Source: Leuctra nigra
Taxonomy: Eukaryota > Arthropoda > Insecta > Plecoptera > Leuctridae
Direction: 5' to 3'
NCBI GenBank assembly: GCA_934045905.1
Contig: OW203761.1
Coordinates: forward strand, 33,282,964-33,346,963
DNA length: 64,000 nucleotides
A program made the position numbers and the translations under genes. Shown here piece by piece: positions 1 to 11,237 of this stretch. The notes beneath the pieces were generated by a model that saw nothing but the letters and a program-made list of their open reading frames with translations, had not been told where the DNA came from and searched no databases. Position 1 is the stretch's first letter, and every line of letters begins with the position of its first letter.

Positions 1-80
1 TTTCTGAAATTATTTCAACTATGGGTTCTGAGAGAATTCATGATAATAATAGAAGGTTTCTATTCTCTTAAAAATCTCAC

Positions 81-363
81 CTTTCAACGCTTCTGTTGAT
101 AAGTTCTTCTTAAGTTGCTTTGTCTTTACAAATGTATCAAAGAGTGCGAATGCCACATCCCGATTGCTCTTGGTCCACGCACCCTTGAGATCGTACACGA
201 CAAGTCGATGCGTGGGCGTGTCTTTATCCTTGCCAGCGCTGGCACGCTCGCTTGTGGTGAGATGTTCTCCTCGGTTGTGGATGATGGTCTCGCGACCGTA
301 CGACACCTTCGCCACACTCAGACAGTAGCACTTCTCCACCTTGGGTTTTCGTGGACCGACATG
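81..363 (-). CDS. hob: hobbit exon 14, last exon inside the window
   Basis: The acceptor CAG is at 364-366 and the donor gtgaga at 75-80. It encodes HVGPRKPKVEKCYCLSVAKV ... VYDLKGAWTKSNRDVAFALF ... NLSTEALKG. The block around GAWTKSNRDVAF is among the best conserved parts of hobbit proteins. Bases 1-80 are the start of the next intron. Confidence 0.9.
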
Positions 364-3300
364 CTGAATACAAGTGAAAATATGTTAGTAAAGGAAGGCA
401 AATGATAGATATAGATATTTTCCAAAGAATATCTAAGTGAGGAAGTGACAATGAAACTAGAATCTTACACTTGGAATCGATGCAAATACAACGTTCATAA
501 GTCATAATGTAGGCAGCTAACTTTGTAAAATGTGTACCTATACAAGGAAGTTGAATTTTAATGAATGTCCCACTACTGAGCCAAACTAAGACTAAGACTC
601 AACGAGTCTTCTTGAATCTTCAATCTATATCACTGTATTATTATTTTAATTATTCTGTATTCAATTGCATATTGTACATTATTATCTTATCAATCTCATC
701 ATCTTCATTGCCATATTTATGTTAGTTATTTTTATATGCCCCTACTTCCATTATGTGTTTTGCCCAGTGTTGAATCCAGACATTTTTCTCGGGAGGGGCA
801 CTTGAATAGTTGGGGGTGGCATTTTTGGGGGTACTTTTTTGATGTTGGTGTTGGGGGGGGGGGGGGGAGTTAATTTATGAATATGCTTGTAGTTGTACAA
901 AAAGCCCCCGAGAAAATTTTTGATCAAGGTCATTCGTTTAGGTACAATTTTGAATCACAGTGTATAGCTATTTTGGGGAATTATAAATTGAAAAATATCC
1001 AAAAAATGGTCTAAGAGATTTAATAATAGGTAAATTTATTGAACTTATCAGGATATGCATGTCCGGGGTGCATAGCCCCGGAAAATTTTTGGAATTTTAA
1101 CTCAATTCTAACCGTTTGGGAAGGTTTTTGACATGATCCGTCTATTTTTACGTGTTTTTTTTACATATTATTTTGAAGGTATTTTGAATAGGTATTTGTG
1201 CCGGGGGGGGCAAATGCATACCTCGGGAGGGGCACTGCCCCCCCCGAGGTATGCCTGGATTCAACACTGGTTTTGCCACCATGAAGTGTACACAAAGCAA
1301 ATCAATAAAAACATACTGAATATTGAAAGACAAACAGGCACGCTAAAACATTGTGTTTGTGCCCAATATCATTTAAAAATATGTATTGTTCCTATAGGTT
1401 GTAAAATTCTGAGTTGAGAGTTATTTTGACAGTAGGTAACAAAAAAAATGTAAAAACCCTCTGGATCTCCGCCGAGCTTTACGTCCTATGCAAGAGCACA
1501 AGTCGCACACCCCAAAGACAGGCCGACCCCATTGCTAAGCTACCTCAACAAAACATGAGCTTCACGGACAAACATAATGATTCAATAAATAAATAAATAT
1601 CGCGACCCTGCTTCCAACTATTGTCGGGTCAGGGGGTGGGATGATCCCACCAATGTTCTAGGGCACTTGTGATCTTAGAGCCGACTTGCCAAGTCCGACA
1701 CTCCACACTTCTTCAATCTCTTCTTCCACTTCTTCAGGCTCCTCTCTTTCCACCAGTTCCCTCCATCTCTCTCTGTCTTCCCACCACTTCTCTGTTGTAA
1801 TTACTCCCCAACACTCTCCTCTTTCTTCTGCGGCTGCCTCTATTCCGTTCATCCATTTAGTTCTAGGTCTTCCTGCCTTTCTTCTGCCACCCATGGCTGT
1901 ACGCTCTGCCTCTCTATATGGTATCCTCTCTTCTCCCATCCTCTTCATATGTCCGTACCATCTTAGCCTCTCTTTTCCAAGCTTAAATCTAAGAGACTCC
2001 ACTTCTAGGTCCTTTCTAATCTTTGCACTCCTCACCTTGACCATCTTCGTCACCCCTGCCACACTTCTCAGGAACTTCATTTCCGCAGCCTGCATTTTCA
2101 TTTCTTCCTTCCCTCCCATTGGCCAAGTTACTGCTGCATATGTTAAGATTGGTACATAGTAGGTTTTGTACAGTAATATCTTACACCTCTGGGGCACATC
2201 TTCATTCCACAGTAGCTTCCTTACACTCTAGTAAAACACTTCTGCTGCTCTCACCCTCCTCTCGATCTCCTTGTCCACCTTTCCATCCTTTGCCAATACA
2301 CTGCCTAGATATTTAAACTCGTCTTTTTCTGTCAGTTCCTCTCCTCGCATCTGCATCCGGCACCGTGTCTTCTGTTGCCTTTCCATAACCATGGTTTCGC
2401 TCTTTTCTCTACTGATTTCTAGTCCATATTTTGCTGTCACTTCTTCCCACCTGTTGAGTTTCTCTTGCAACTCTTCCTCGGTCTCTGCCCACACAAGAAC
2501 ATCGTCTGCATATATGAGTGTGCGGGTGTCCTCTTGGTAATCCGGCTCGACCTCTCTCAACATCTCATCCATTACCACTGTAAATAATGTTGGTGACAAT
2601 ACACACCCTTGCTTCAGTCCCTCCCTCACTTCGAACCAGTCCGTTTTTCCCACTCCCGTCTGCACGCAGCTACTGTTTTTCTTATACATACTTTGAATTC
2701 TTTGTATCACTCCACTGTCCACACCTTTCTTCTCTAGGCACCGCCACACTTCTTCTCTTGGCATTCTGTCGTACGCCTTTACCAGGTCCAGAAATATCAT
2801 TCTCATCCCGCTCCCTTTCTCCCATCGGTCATCCATGATCTGTCTTACTGCAAAGATGAGGTCAGTTGTTGAACGTCCTCTTCTAAAACCGTACTGTTCT
2901 TCTCTTAGTTTACTCTCAATACTCTCAGCCACCCTCCTCTCAATGATCTTTTCATACAATTTAGCAGTTTGGCACATCAAAGTTACTCCCCTGTAGTTGC
3001 AGCAGCGCTCTCTGTCCCCTTTCTTAAAGATAGGAATAAGTATTCCCTTCCCCCAATCTTCTGGAACATCACACTGGGTCCATGCTGCTTCAATTACCTG
3101 GCAGAGCCACTCAATTCCCTTCTGCCCTGACGCTTTCAGCATCTCGACACTTACTTCGTCCATTCCCGGGGCTTTTCCATTCTTCTGATTTAATGAATTA
3201 CTCATATTTACCTCTCGTCCTGGCTCCTCCTGCATTGCACTCTTGAGCCATATCTCAGCATCATTCAGTTCACAGTTCATGTAAACAATTGAAGACTCAG

Positions 3301-6300
3301 CCCGTGGTCGATGTATGAGACCATCATTTATTGGAACAATTGTCAACATGTGCTCTGAAAAAAACAATGTTGGTTGTCATTACCCAATTTAAAAATGTCA
3401 AATATATCTTTTAACTATTTTGCAAAGAAATTTTAAATAATATAACCTTGAGTATTTAGTGTGACAGTACTGAAGAAATAAGAAATCCTACTTTACTTGA
3501 CCCATAGAAAGTGATCTAAAAAATAAATAAAATTAAGTCCTCTACTTGTCAAGTATGTATGTATGGATGGCACATACCTGAGCTGGATGAAATCCTTCCA
3601 CCAGACAAATCAAACCCACGCTGCATTGAGAATGACATCCAGTAGAACACCTGGAACTTGTGCAGACCCAATAGCAGATGAAGTTTGCGGTAGTGTCTGC
3701 TCAGTTGCTTCTTGCGCGGCCGCACATTGTTGAAAACTTGGCCGCGACGGGTGGGTCTAGTGACGCCCGACAAGATCAGCTTGAGGTTCTCGAACCACCT
3801 CAGCGTGCTGCCGTAAAGCAAGACTTGTGGACAGTCGGGCAGCTGGGTCGGGTCATCTCGAGCAGACGCCTTTGTCTCCAAACCAATGCTCACGTTCAAG
3901 TTTTGGGAGCGGAATGCTCGGAATGAGTCATGCTCCTACAATATGAAAGAAAATATTATTTTATTTAGTTTATAGCTTTAAAATATATTTTCAATGTTTG
4001 AAGGTTTCCTTATTTCTTAATTCCTAGCATTGAAACAAGACTGATTGGTGATTGGTGCCAGATAGTCCACTATTACTGGCACTAAGTAGAGAGGGATAAA
4101 TAAAAGTTTGACAGTCTACCCAGATCTTCTGCTGCATCATACAGCAGGAGTGGTAACGGTATTAAGTAATGAATTCCGCACCTGGTTGCTAGAGTATTCC
4201 GGAAGTTTGTCCGGAGCGCAGGGCATCACGGAATGGTGATCGTTTGGATCGGCAAGACAAACCCAGTGCAGTTTCACACTCAGTCGAACATCAGGCAGAT
4301 GAAGCAGACGACAATCATCGTACTTCGATGCAGTTCTTACAAACACATTTAGCTCCCCTTTGTACACAAACTTTGCTGGAAATAAAAAATAAACCTTAGC
4401 TGACTGTGCAAACACTAAGCAGACACAAGTGTTACAACATGCTCACAGCATGCTCGCCCTCGAATAGGTGCATACCATTAGTCCAGTCCATGTACATCTT
4501 GCTCCAAGTGAGCTCCATCTCTTCAGTGGTGTTATACGGATCAAGTGAAGCATGAAGTAGCACTGTCATCTGCTTGACCATCAGGAACAGTCTTCCATGG
4601 AACAGCAAGCGCATCTTGTCCCAGAACGGCATGGGAGGACTCGGATCCCTTGACGGGGTGACGATCTTCTCGAAGCTGAGGTTGCACTGAGCGATAACCG
4701 GCTCCCAACACGGCCCAAACGCGTAACTGAAGTGTTCGATCTCGCAGTTGAAGTCGTGATAGAACTTCAGTGAAGTCATGCTTCTTTCCACGGTGACTTC
4801 TCCCCACGGATGTCCGAGTTCAATGGCCACGCCGCGCTTGGCTCGTCGCGTAGCTTCTTGTTCAGCGCCCACCAGCCGTCCGTAGATGTTGAACTCACGG
4901 ATGTACAGCAGTGGCTGGGGGAAGTCGCGCAGCTGGAACTTCCACTCGTGGCACCGGGCGTTGATCCACCGACACCATAACGTAGTGAACTCCAGACCTT
5001 CCTCGGGCCATGGACTGAAACATACCGTCACAACGTAACAACAGTTGAGCGTAGCACAGCTAAGCTGGTGAGATTTCAATGGTTAAACATTTCAATTTGT
5101 TCTAATATATGGCATTGAGATTGGCTGAAAGTTAAGTTTAATAACCATCCATAATTATGGTGTTCTGGTCCAATGTACAGATGCCTCCGAATGTCCGGAT
5201 AAAACTTACCCCTTACAGCGACTACCAGTCATACCCATATATTAATTCCCTAACAAGATTGATATTTGTATACAGACAGAGGGATGACTTGCAAAACTGG
5301 TTTGATCACTGGCTCTTATCACAACATTTAGAGGTTCATGTATGAACCTTTCTTTGCTTATTGTTTGTAATCGAGGAAATCGAGGCGTAGCAAATGATCT
5401 TCCTTACCTATCTGGATCAATCTGTGTCATATTATCCACGACATTATCTGCACCATGTATGGAAATGTCAGCGAGCGAAATGATGTTAACATCATTCATG
5501 AGCCAGGCAAATAGCCGCGTTCGAGCAGGGGCTGCTCGACACATTTGCTTCGATCTTTGAACATAGATCTCTGCATTCTTCTTATTCAGACTAGCATACA
5601 GCTCGTCCACCTTTCCGGACGGCAGAAGTAAGTGGGTCTTGCAGAGTTCCGAGACTTTGGCATCAAGCATTTTGTGTCGCTTCAAACTCTCTTTGTATTC
5701 GTCTTCGAGAAGTTCGTAGTTGTCGCGGAGTCGGACCTCAAATGGATCGTCACTCATTTCAAACAAAAACTCCTTTATCTGCAAATTATAATAAGTATGT
5801 ATAAACCAATCATTACCACAAATTCAACAAATTTGAGCTGATTATTACAAAATTTAATTAAATTTAAATAATACATAATTGATACCTTGATGAGCATGTC
5901 AGCAGGGAGAGGACTGTCTAGGTTGAATGGAACCTTCTTCTTCTTGTGAACCAACTTCAGCCACTTGAACATGCTAACAAATTCATTTAGATATGCTTCA
6001 GCAAAGCTATGTTCATAAGGGAAAACTGCTTTGAATGAATCGATTGTTGTCTGCCAAGTTTTATTCCAAGGTAAAATGAAACCTTCCGCATTCAGTCTCT
6101 CATTTCTCACTTCTACACTGTCTTCTATTCTTGCTATTTCAAAGCCATCGATGGAGAAGATATCTTTGTCATCAATGGCAATCCTGATGGAAGTGGCTTG
6201 AACACTGATTTTATCACCACAGGAGGTTGAACTCAAGTTATCTGTGCAACAGAAGTGTAATTAAAATACAAATAGTGTTTTGACATAAACACAAAATGAT

Positions 6301-9300
6301 CAAAAAACATACCTGAAGTAAATGTCATGTGATGTCTTGATGAAAGAGTTACTGCAAGCTTAATCTGGCCCTTTAATCTAAGATTAACCGTCCTCTTCAT
6401 GGTGTCGGTAGTCTCAGTCTTGGGAACAGCAACATCCTTAACGCTGATGCTCTCTCGAAAGTCTTTCATCTCGCTGGCAAGTGTAAGCATCTTCAAGTGC
6501 AAGTTGGAACTCCACATCAATTGCACGTCTTCAAGTAGCTGCACAGTGAGGTCTCGAGCCGATCGCTCGTAAACAAGCCGAGCGAGTTTCACGTGACACA
6601 CAACAGCCTTCGGGAGAGAAGAGTGTCGTGAAAATAAAATAGGGAGTTAAATAACAGTACGTTATACAGGTTGAAAGTACCAAAAAGAAGAGGAAAATAA
6701 AATAATCAAATTTGTGATTTACTTTCGGATCATCCGTTTTGACGCAAGTGTGATGGCTCTTTGTAGGAGAGATTGTGACCAACTTTCCATCGTTCACTGT
6801 AGTGGATACGGTGTTGGCAACACTGTCTAGTGAAGCTGACTCAACACGGGCCATGATGCACACTGGAAGAAATTATTTTATCAAGTAAGTTACCTAGCTA
6901 CTCAATTTGAGACTTGGAATGAATGACCAATGTACTACACAGCAGCAAACAAGGGGACAAGTCTAGGGCCGGATTTAGGGGTGTGCGACCTGTGCCCCCG
7001 CACAGGGCGCCAAGCTCGAGGGGGCGCCCGAAGGGCGCCGAGGGGGCGCCATAATATAAAATATGTATTGCTATTATTGTTGTATGTACATAGTAACGCG
7101 ATTGAAAAGCACTGGTAAATATAATACTAGAAAAGCACTTCCTTGTAAGCACTAGTTTTAATAACCAATGTAATTTAAAACTTGAATATATATGGGCACA
7201 TACAAACTATTTTAGCTTACAATGTTGAATTCGTCAAATAGTAATCAAAAGATGTATAATCCTGCATTGAAATGTATACATTTTATTATTGCCTATTGTA
7301 ATCCAATCAGTATAATTGTATGCTAAAAAGGCGCCAAATGCAAACTAGAATCCTAAAATTTTTCCGGGGTATGCGCCCTGGACCCGCATTGTGCTGGGGG
7401 GCCCTCCCCCCAGACCCCCCATTGTGGTCGTGGGCAACCTCGATTAGACGAATTTCGTTTCTGAAGTTTGTTTGGGGGGGGGGGGGGGGGGGGGGGGCGC
7501 TAATTGTTACCTTGGCACAGGGCACCAAACTGCCTAAAACCGGCCCTGGACAAGTCTCAGGTTGTGGTGGTAGGAGGGAGCGGGAGGGGGCAGGACATAG
7601 TCCAGCCAAAAATTCTTCACTTTACGTGCTATTGCTAAAAGTTAAATCCTTAATTCTCTTTTGATTTTTTGTTGCCTCTAACTTTTTAAATGTAGTAAGG
7701 ACAATGTTTTGGTAATCATAAACAATCTTTGTGGCTTGAATTATAATTAATGATTGACAAACGAATATTGATGGGAAGCTAGATAAAATAATATAGGTAA
7801 TGCAGACAAGTTTTAAGTCAAGTAGGTACCTACCAAATTAGAAAGAAACTCAATGTGTATCTTGAAAACTCCTGTCTTGAAAGTATACCTACTTTAGAAC
7901 TTGACACTTACCATCCTTGTCGGCAATGAAGAACGTGTTGATGTGCGAAAGAGTAACATTAATCAGGCAAGAACTGAGTGAATCCCACAAACCCATTTCA
8001 TCACTCTGCACTCGTTTCCTCTTTGGCACTCTCTTGACAGCTGAGTCTCTATAGTCCAAGATGCACTTGACGCCGCGCACAATGCACTGAGCCAGCGACG
8101 GACTCCACTCGATGCGCAGTGTGTCCAACATCGCATTCAGCTTGGCTTGGTCGGAGCCATGACTGCGGAGCTTGATGAGAATTAGACCGAGGAACAAAGG
8201 TGTCCCCCACGAATGATACTTCTTCAGTAGATGAGCATCACAGCCGAGAGATGAGTTGCCAAGCCGACACCAGAGTGACTCTATGAGCAGCTCGGAGCTC
8301 CAGTGATATTTTCCGACAAGGATACGAGAAAACCACCATTTTGAGTGGTACCCTGAAAATAACGTCAATAAATTTCAAATTGAAAATTTAATTTAAATTA
8401 AAATTTTAATACATTTTAATTCTTAAAATACTAGGATAATTTTCAAATCAAGTCTCAAGTCAAAATTTTAAATTAATACGGGAGAATTATTTTGTCCGGA
8501 AACCTATGAATCCTAGTAAACTATGTTTTTTATCTTCAATTTAAATGTTTATTTTAATTATGATACCTATGTATTTATTCACTCCATATACAAGAGACCT
8601 CTTATTAAATTTTAATTTTATTTCAAGCTGAAGCTAAGTAGGCTTTGACATCATTGCATGAAATAATTATTTTCTAGGTAAAATTGTCTTCCTATTTTTG
8701 TACCTACCTCTGATATCATCCAACTGATCTAGGATGAACTTGAGATGACTGAATCCAACCGATGCACAATGTGGGTCATCGGACAGCCGCAGAAGTGCCG
8801 AAATATTCCACATCTCAGCACTGCCTTTGACCTTGCACCGATTGACAAGTTTCTCCAGCCACGAACTCTTCTCATCGGAGACTTGTGCCGACCTTCGGTT
8901 GGTAACACTGTCAATCGTGTTATTGTAACTTTTCAAGAAGTTGGAGACGACATAATAATGAATGTCTTTGTGATTGTAAGTAACGGCAAGAGTATTAAGC
9001 ATGATGACAAGATCCAAGTAGTTATCTGCCAGCTGGAAAAATAAGAATGTGGTAATTTACTTAACGCTATGAAAATTCAAAAACGTTCTCCAGTATCGTT
9101 AGCAGGTACATACCTTGACATCCAGTATAAGCTTCTGTAGAATCAATACTGATTCATTGTTACATTTTACATTCAAACCATCAATTTGGGTCGACAGTGA
9201 TACATTTGGAAGAGCAGTGGTACTGTTCAAATCTAATGTAGGACTAACTTCAGTTGAGAGTTGAATGCAATTTAACATAGAATTAAAGTCCGTTCTGCTG

Positions 9301-10761
9301 TCCGTCATTCCAGTAAAAACAGAGTCTTCAATTTTCAAATTGAATGTCTTAGGGATGATGGGATAGAGTTTACTGAACATATTCCAAGGATCTGCTGAGT
9401 ACGTTTTTGTAACCTTAAGGGACTTTTCTGATGTTTTACTTGCATTACGTTCTTGAGCAAAGGTGTAGAATCCCTCGTTTATAATAGCTTTCGTGTGATG
9501 CATTTTCACAAATAGAGTCTCAACTGACAGTGGACCTTGTGCTTTCAACGATGCCTCCATTGATATTCCAAATGAAAGATCACCCAAACAAGTTTGAGCA
9601 TTGTTGTCCTTTTTAGCGGCATGTCGGAGAATCTTTGCTGAAGCGGATGAAACTGTAATGTTGACCAACAGAGTGCGAGCGTTGTGGACGATGCTACCGT
9701 CCAAATGAATCTCTCCTGTCGTTGCATGTAAAAGCCAGCCAGGCGATTCAGCTTGAAGCAGCATCATGTTGACATTGTAGATGTGAACAGCCATGAACTG
9801 GGCAAATGTTATGATTGCAGGAGGAATCTTTTTATTGTGGAAATCAATGTTGTTTGCTTGTGTACTAGCTGGGACTGATCCAGATGATGGTGTCTTAACT
9901 TCTTTAGCTCCACCGACATCTTTGTTGATACGGACATCTTTAATGACAACTGCCAGGAGCTTTGTAACTTCACTACTAAAGAAACTGCTTCGAAATCCAA
10001 TTTCGTCAATGTGCTGAAAAGGAAATGGGATATGAACTGAGTGGTTGACATGGTTTGATGATGTTAATTACATTGTAGGTATACAAAACTCACCACAGAG
10101 AAACCATTTCCTGATATGTGAACATCTTTCAGGGCCACATATGGAATGACAATTCGTCCGATGGTAACATTAATACTGAAGCGTCCCTTCAAATACCAGG
10201 AGAGAGCCTTTGGCAATAACCTGTATAAAACGTTCATCATTTTAGTAGATAGTAAAATACCTACTTAAAATAAAGCAGATGATAAATAAATTTGATGTGC
10301 AAGTGCACTATTAATACCTACTTACACCACAATCAAGCGGATTGTGTGTTGCGGAAAGCGTTTCTGTACCACCAGTCAAAATATGTATGAGGGTTTGTAT
10401 AATGGTCCACACAAGTGACACAACTGACATGAAAAAAGTGTAGGTGAATCAAATATGTTGAGGTAGGTATGGCGAATTCACCGCAAAGTTCACAATTCAT
10501 GTGACGCAACGACAGTGGACATGACCAACATCCATCATTTTCCGTTCGCGTCAATCGTGCACGGGCTTAAATTTAAAACTATTTTCCGCAAAACGACAAT
10601 AATATGCTGAAGGTATGTAAGTAGTATAGGTAAGTATACAAACTGTGTGAGCGTTTAGCAGAGGCAGATGAAAACATAACCTTAAATGTCCAATAGACTT
10701 ACCACGATATACACCAGTAAACAACGAAACAAAGCGCAACAAAAGCCCCTAAACTATTCAT
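81..10761 (-). CDS. hob: hobbit / KIAA0100 (BLTP2) bridge-like lipid transfer protein, N-terminal 14 exons, partial
   Basis: Family role (known): a rod-like lipid channel anchored in the ER by its N-terminus and acting at membrane contact sites; needed for regulated secretion in flies. Coding exons read on the minus strand: 10703-10761, 10094-10220, 9114-10013, 8708-9032, 7912-8352, 6723-6862, 6313-6607, 5886-6241, 5408-5778, 4476-5014, 4182-4375, 3578-3935, 3212-3354, 81-363. All have GT/AG borders, and the total of 4,531 nt keeps one open frame (1,510 codons plus one base). The protein starts MNSLGAFVALCFVVYWCIS, a membrane anchor, followed by KALSWYLKGRFSINVTIGRI, typical of the family start. 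Exon 10 carries PFWDKMRLLFHGRL, the Fmp27 'GFWDK' signature; exon 11 has DPNDHHSVMPCAPDKLPEYS; exon 14 has VYDLKGAWTKSNRDVAFALF. The last third of the usual ~2,200 residues lies beyond the left edge. Assignment is from remembered family motifs, not a search. Confidence 0.93.
765..1269. mobile_element. hAT-type MITE with exact 8-bp TSD
   Basis: The ends are CAGTGTTGAATCCAGACAT and, inverted, CAGTGTTGAATCCAGGCAT. The direct repeat GTTTTGCC flanks both ends (757-764 and 1270-1277). The 8-bp TSD and CAGTG...AATCC end fit the hAT superfamily. A (G)15 run is at 853-867. No transposase. It sits in a hobbit intron. Confidence 0.9.
1584..3207 (-). mobile_element. 5'-truncated LINE with reverse transcriptase (RTE/CR1-like)
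   Basis: Minus-strand reading frame from about 3207 to 1658. It shows KNGKAPGMDEVSVEML, FKKGDRERCCNYRGVTLM, EQYGFRRGRSTTDLIF, FLDLVKAYDRMP, LKQGCVLSPTLF and the catalytic YADD (AYADDVLVWAE type). The C-terminal part has ILTYAAVTWPMGG and GHMKRMGEERIPYRE. One in-frame TAG near 2228 interrupts it. The 3' end on the minus strand is a TTTA microsatellite tail (plus-strand 1584-1599). There is no endonuclease domain, so the copy is truncated. It lies in the hobbit intron 364-3211 in the same orientation as the gene. The clade is a guess. Confidence 0.85.
3212..3354 (-). CDS. hob: hobbit exon 13, reading straight into a LINE reverse transcriptase
   Basis: The acceptor is ttttttcag at 3355 onward. 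The exon reads EHMLTIVPINDGLIHRPRAE ... CELNDAEIWLKSAMQEEPGRE and then meets a GTAAATATG donor. Exon 14 (HVGPRKPKVEKCYCLSVAK) continues in phase, which supports that donor. Without splicing, translation continues in frame into the LINE (KNGKAPGMDEVSVEML...) down to a TAG near 2228. The last codons, GAG|GTA, align with the conserved E-V that precedes KNGKAPG in LINE reverse transcriptases, so the donor may lie inside the insertion. Confidence 0.8.
4182..5014 (-). CDS. hob: hobbit exons 10-11 with the GFWDK-type signature
   Basis: Exon 10 (4476-5014) and exon 11 (4182-4375) are split by a 100-bp intron (4376-4475; GTATGC donor, CAG acceptor). Exon 10 includes WINARCHEWKFQLRDFPQPL followed by PFWDKMRLLFHGRL, the Fmp27/hobbit signature. 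The join restores ...MDWTN-AKFVYKGELNVFVRTA. The intron itself is readable for a few codons, so a simple reading-frame view overextends the exon to 4432. Confidence 0.9.
6964..7548. mobile_element. hAT-type MITE with exact 8-bp TSD
   Basis: The left end is TAGGGCCGGATTTAGG and the right end, inverted, is CAGGGCCGGTTTTAGG. GACAAGTC is duplicated at 6956-6963 and 7549-7556. Inside are GGGCGCC repeats and a (G)24 run at 7474-7497. It lies in the hobbit intron 6863-7911 and carries no transposase. Confidence 0.9.
9114..10013 (-). CDS. hob: hobbit exon 3, long N-terminal lipid-channel exon
   Basis: At 900 bp this is the largest exon of the gene in this window. It begins HIDEIGFRSS and ends LILQKLILDVK before gtatgt. 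The sequence is rich in alternating hydrophobic and polar residues (for example AVHIYNVNMMLLQAESPGWL), which fits the beta-rich repeating-groove fold of bridge-like lipid transfer proteins. No frame damage was seen. Confidence 0.88.
10703..10761 (-). CDS. hob: hobbit exon 1: start codon and ER membrane anchor
   Basis: The ATG is at 10759-10761 and the exon ends in ...TCGTG before gtaagt. It encodes 19 residues plus two bases of a Trp codon that is completed at 10220. Residues 4-18 are a continuous hydrophobic stretch, as expected for the ER anchor of this family. The next exon continues W-LLPKALSWYLKGR, so the start fits the conserved N-terminus. A 482-bp intron separates it from exon 2. Confidence 0.9.
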
Positions 10762-11237
10762 AGTTGTAATTGCTAACTACATTCTACATTGATTTAAAAC
10801 TGATTAATACACTCTCAGGTACACTATCTCTATTTTCCATCATTTTGACAGAAGATATTTACAGATAAGGTGAAGGCTGACATTTTTTGATTTGACAGGT
10901 CAGGTTTATAATTTAGATGGCAGTGCATTTTAGTTAGCACCAATGGGAATGTACGTGCGCACGCATATCTCCAATGAATGCAACAGGGAATTTTCAAAAT
11001 ATAAATTTTATATTATATCCTCAAGTGGAGGTAGAACTTCATCAAGTTCAATTCTTGCACTTATTTATTAAATCTAGTAAAAAACTTATCCCAAATATTA
11101 GTCCTACATAACTTTTACTTCATTGGAAAGTATTGTTACTTAATAAATGAAGATTTGGTTTCACCCCTTTGGTTGCTGAATGTTTGATCAATACTTGGCA
11201 GTCCTGCCCTCAATAAAAAACTTTATAATCAGAAATC
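10762..11237. promoter_or_regulatory. Head-to-head intergenic region, probable bidirectional promoter of hobbit and the 11.2-kb gene
   Basis: The 476 bp lie between two divergent start codons, so both 5' UTRs and core promoters should be inside. A CCAAT pentamer is at 10940-10944. TGCGCACGCA at 10956-10965 is one mismatch from an NRF1-type GCGCATGCGC site. No convincing TATA box was seen. The promoter role is inferred from gene arrangement only. Confidence 0.5.

Noticed and set aside
10333..10554. Cys/His-rich 73-residue frame (NCELCGEFAIPTSTYLIHLH)
   Set aside because: It lies entirely in hobbit intron 1. It vaguely resembles a zinc-binding module, but there are no splice links or repeated support.
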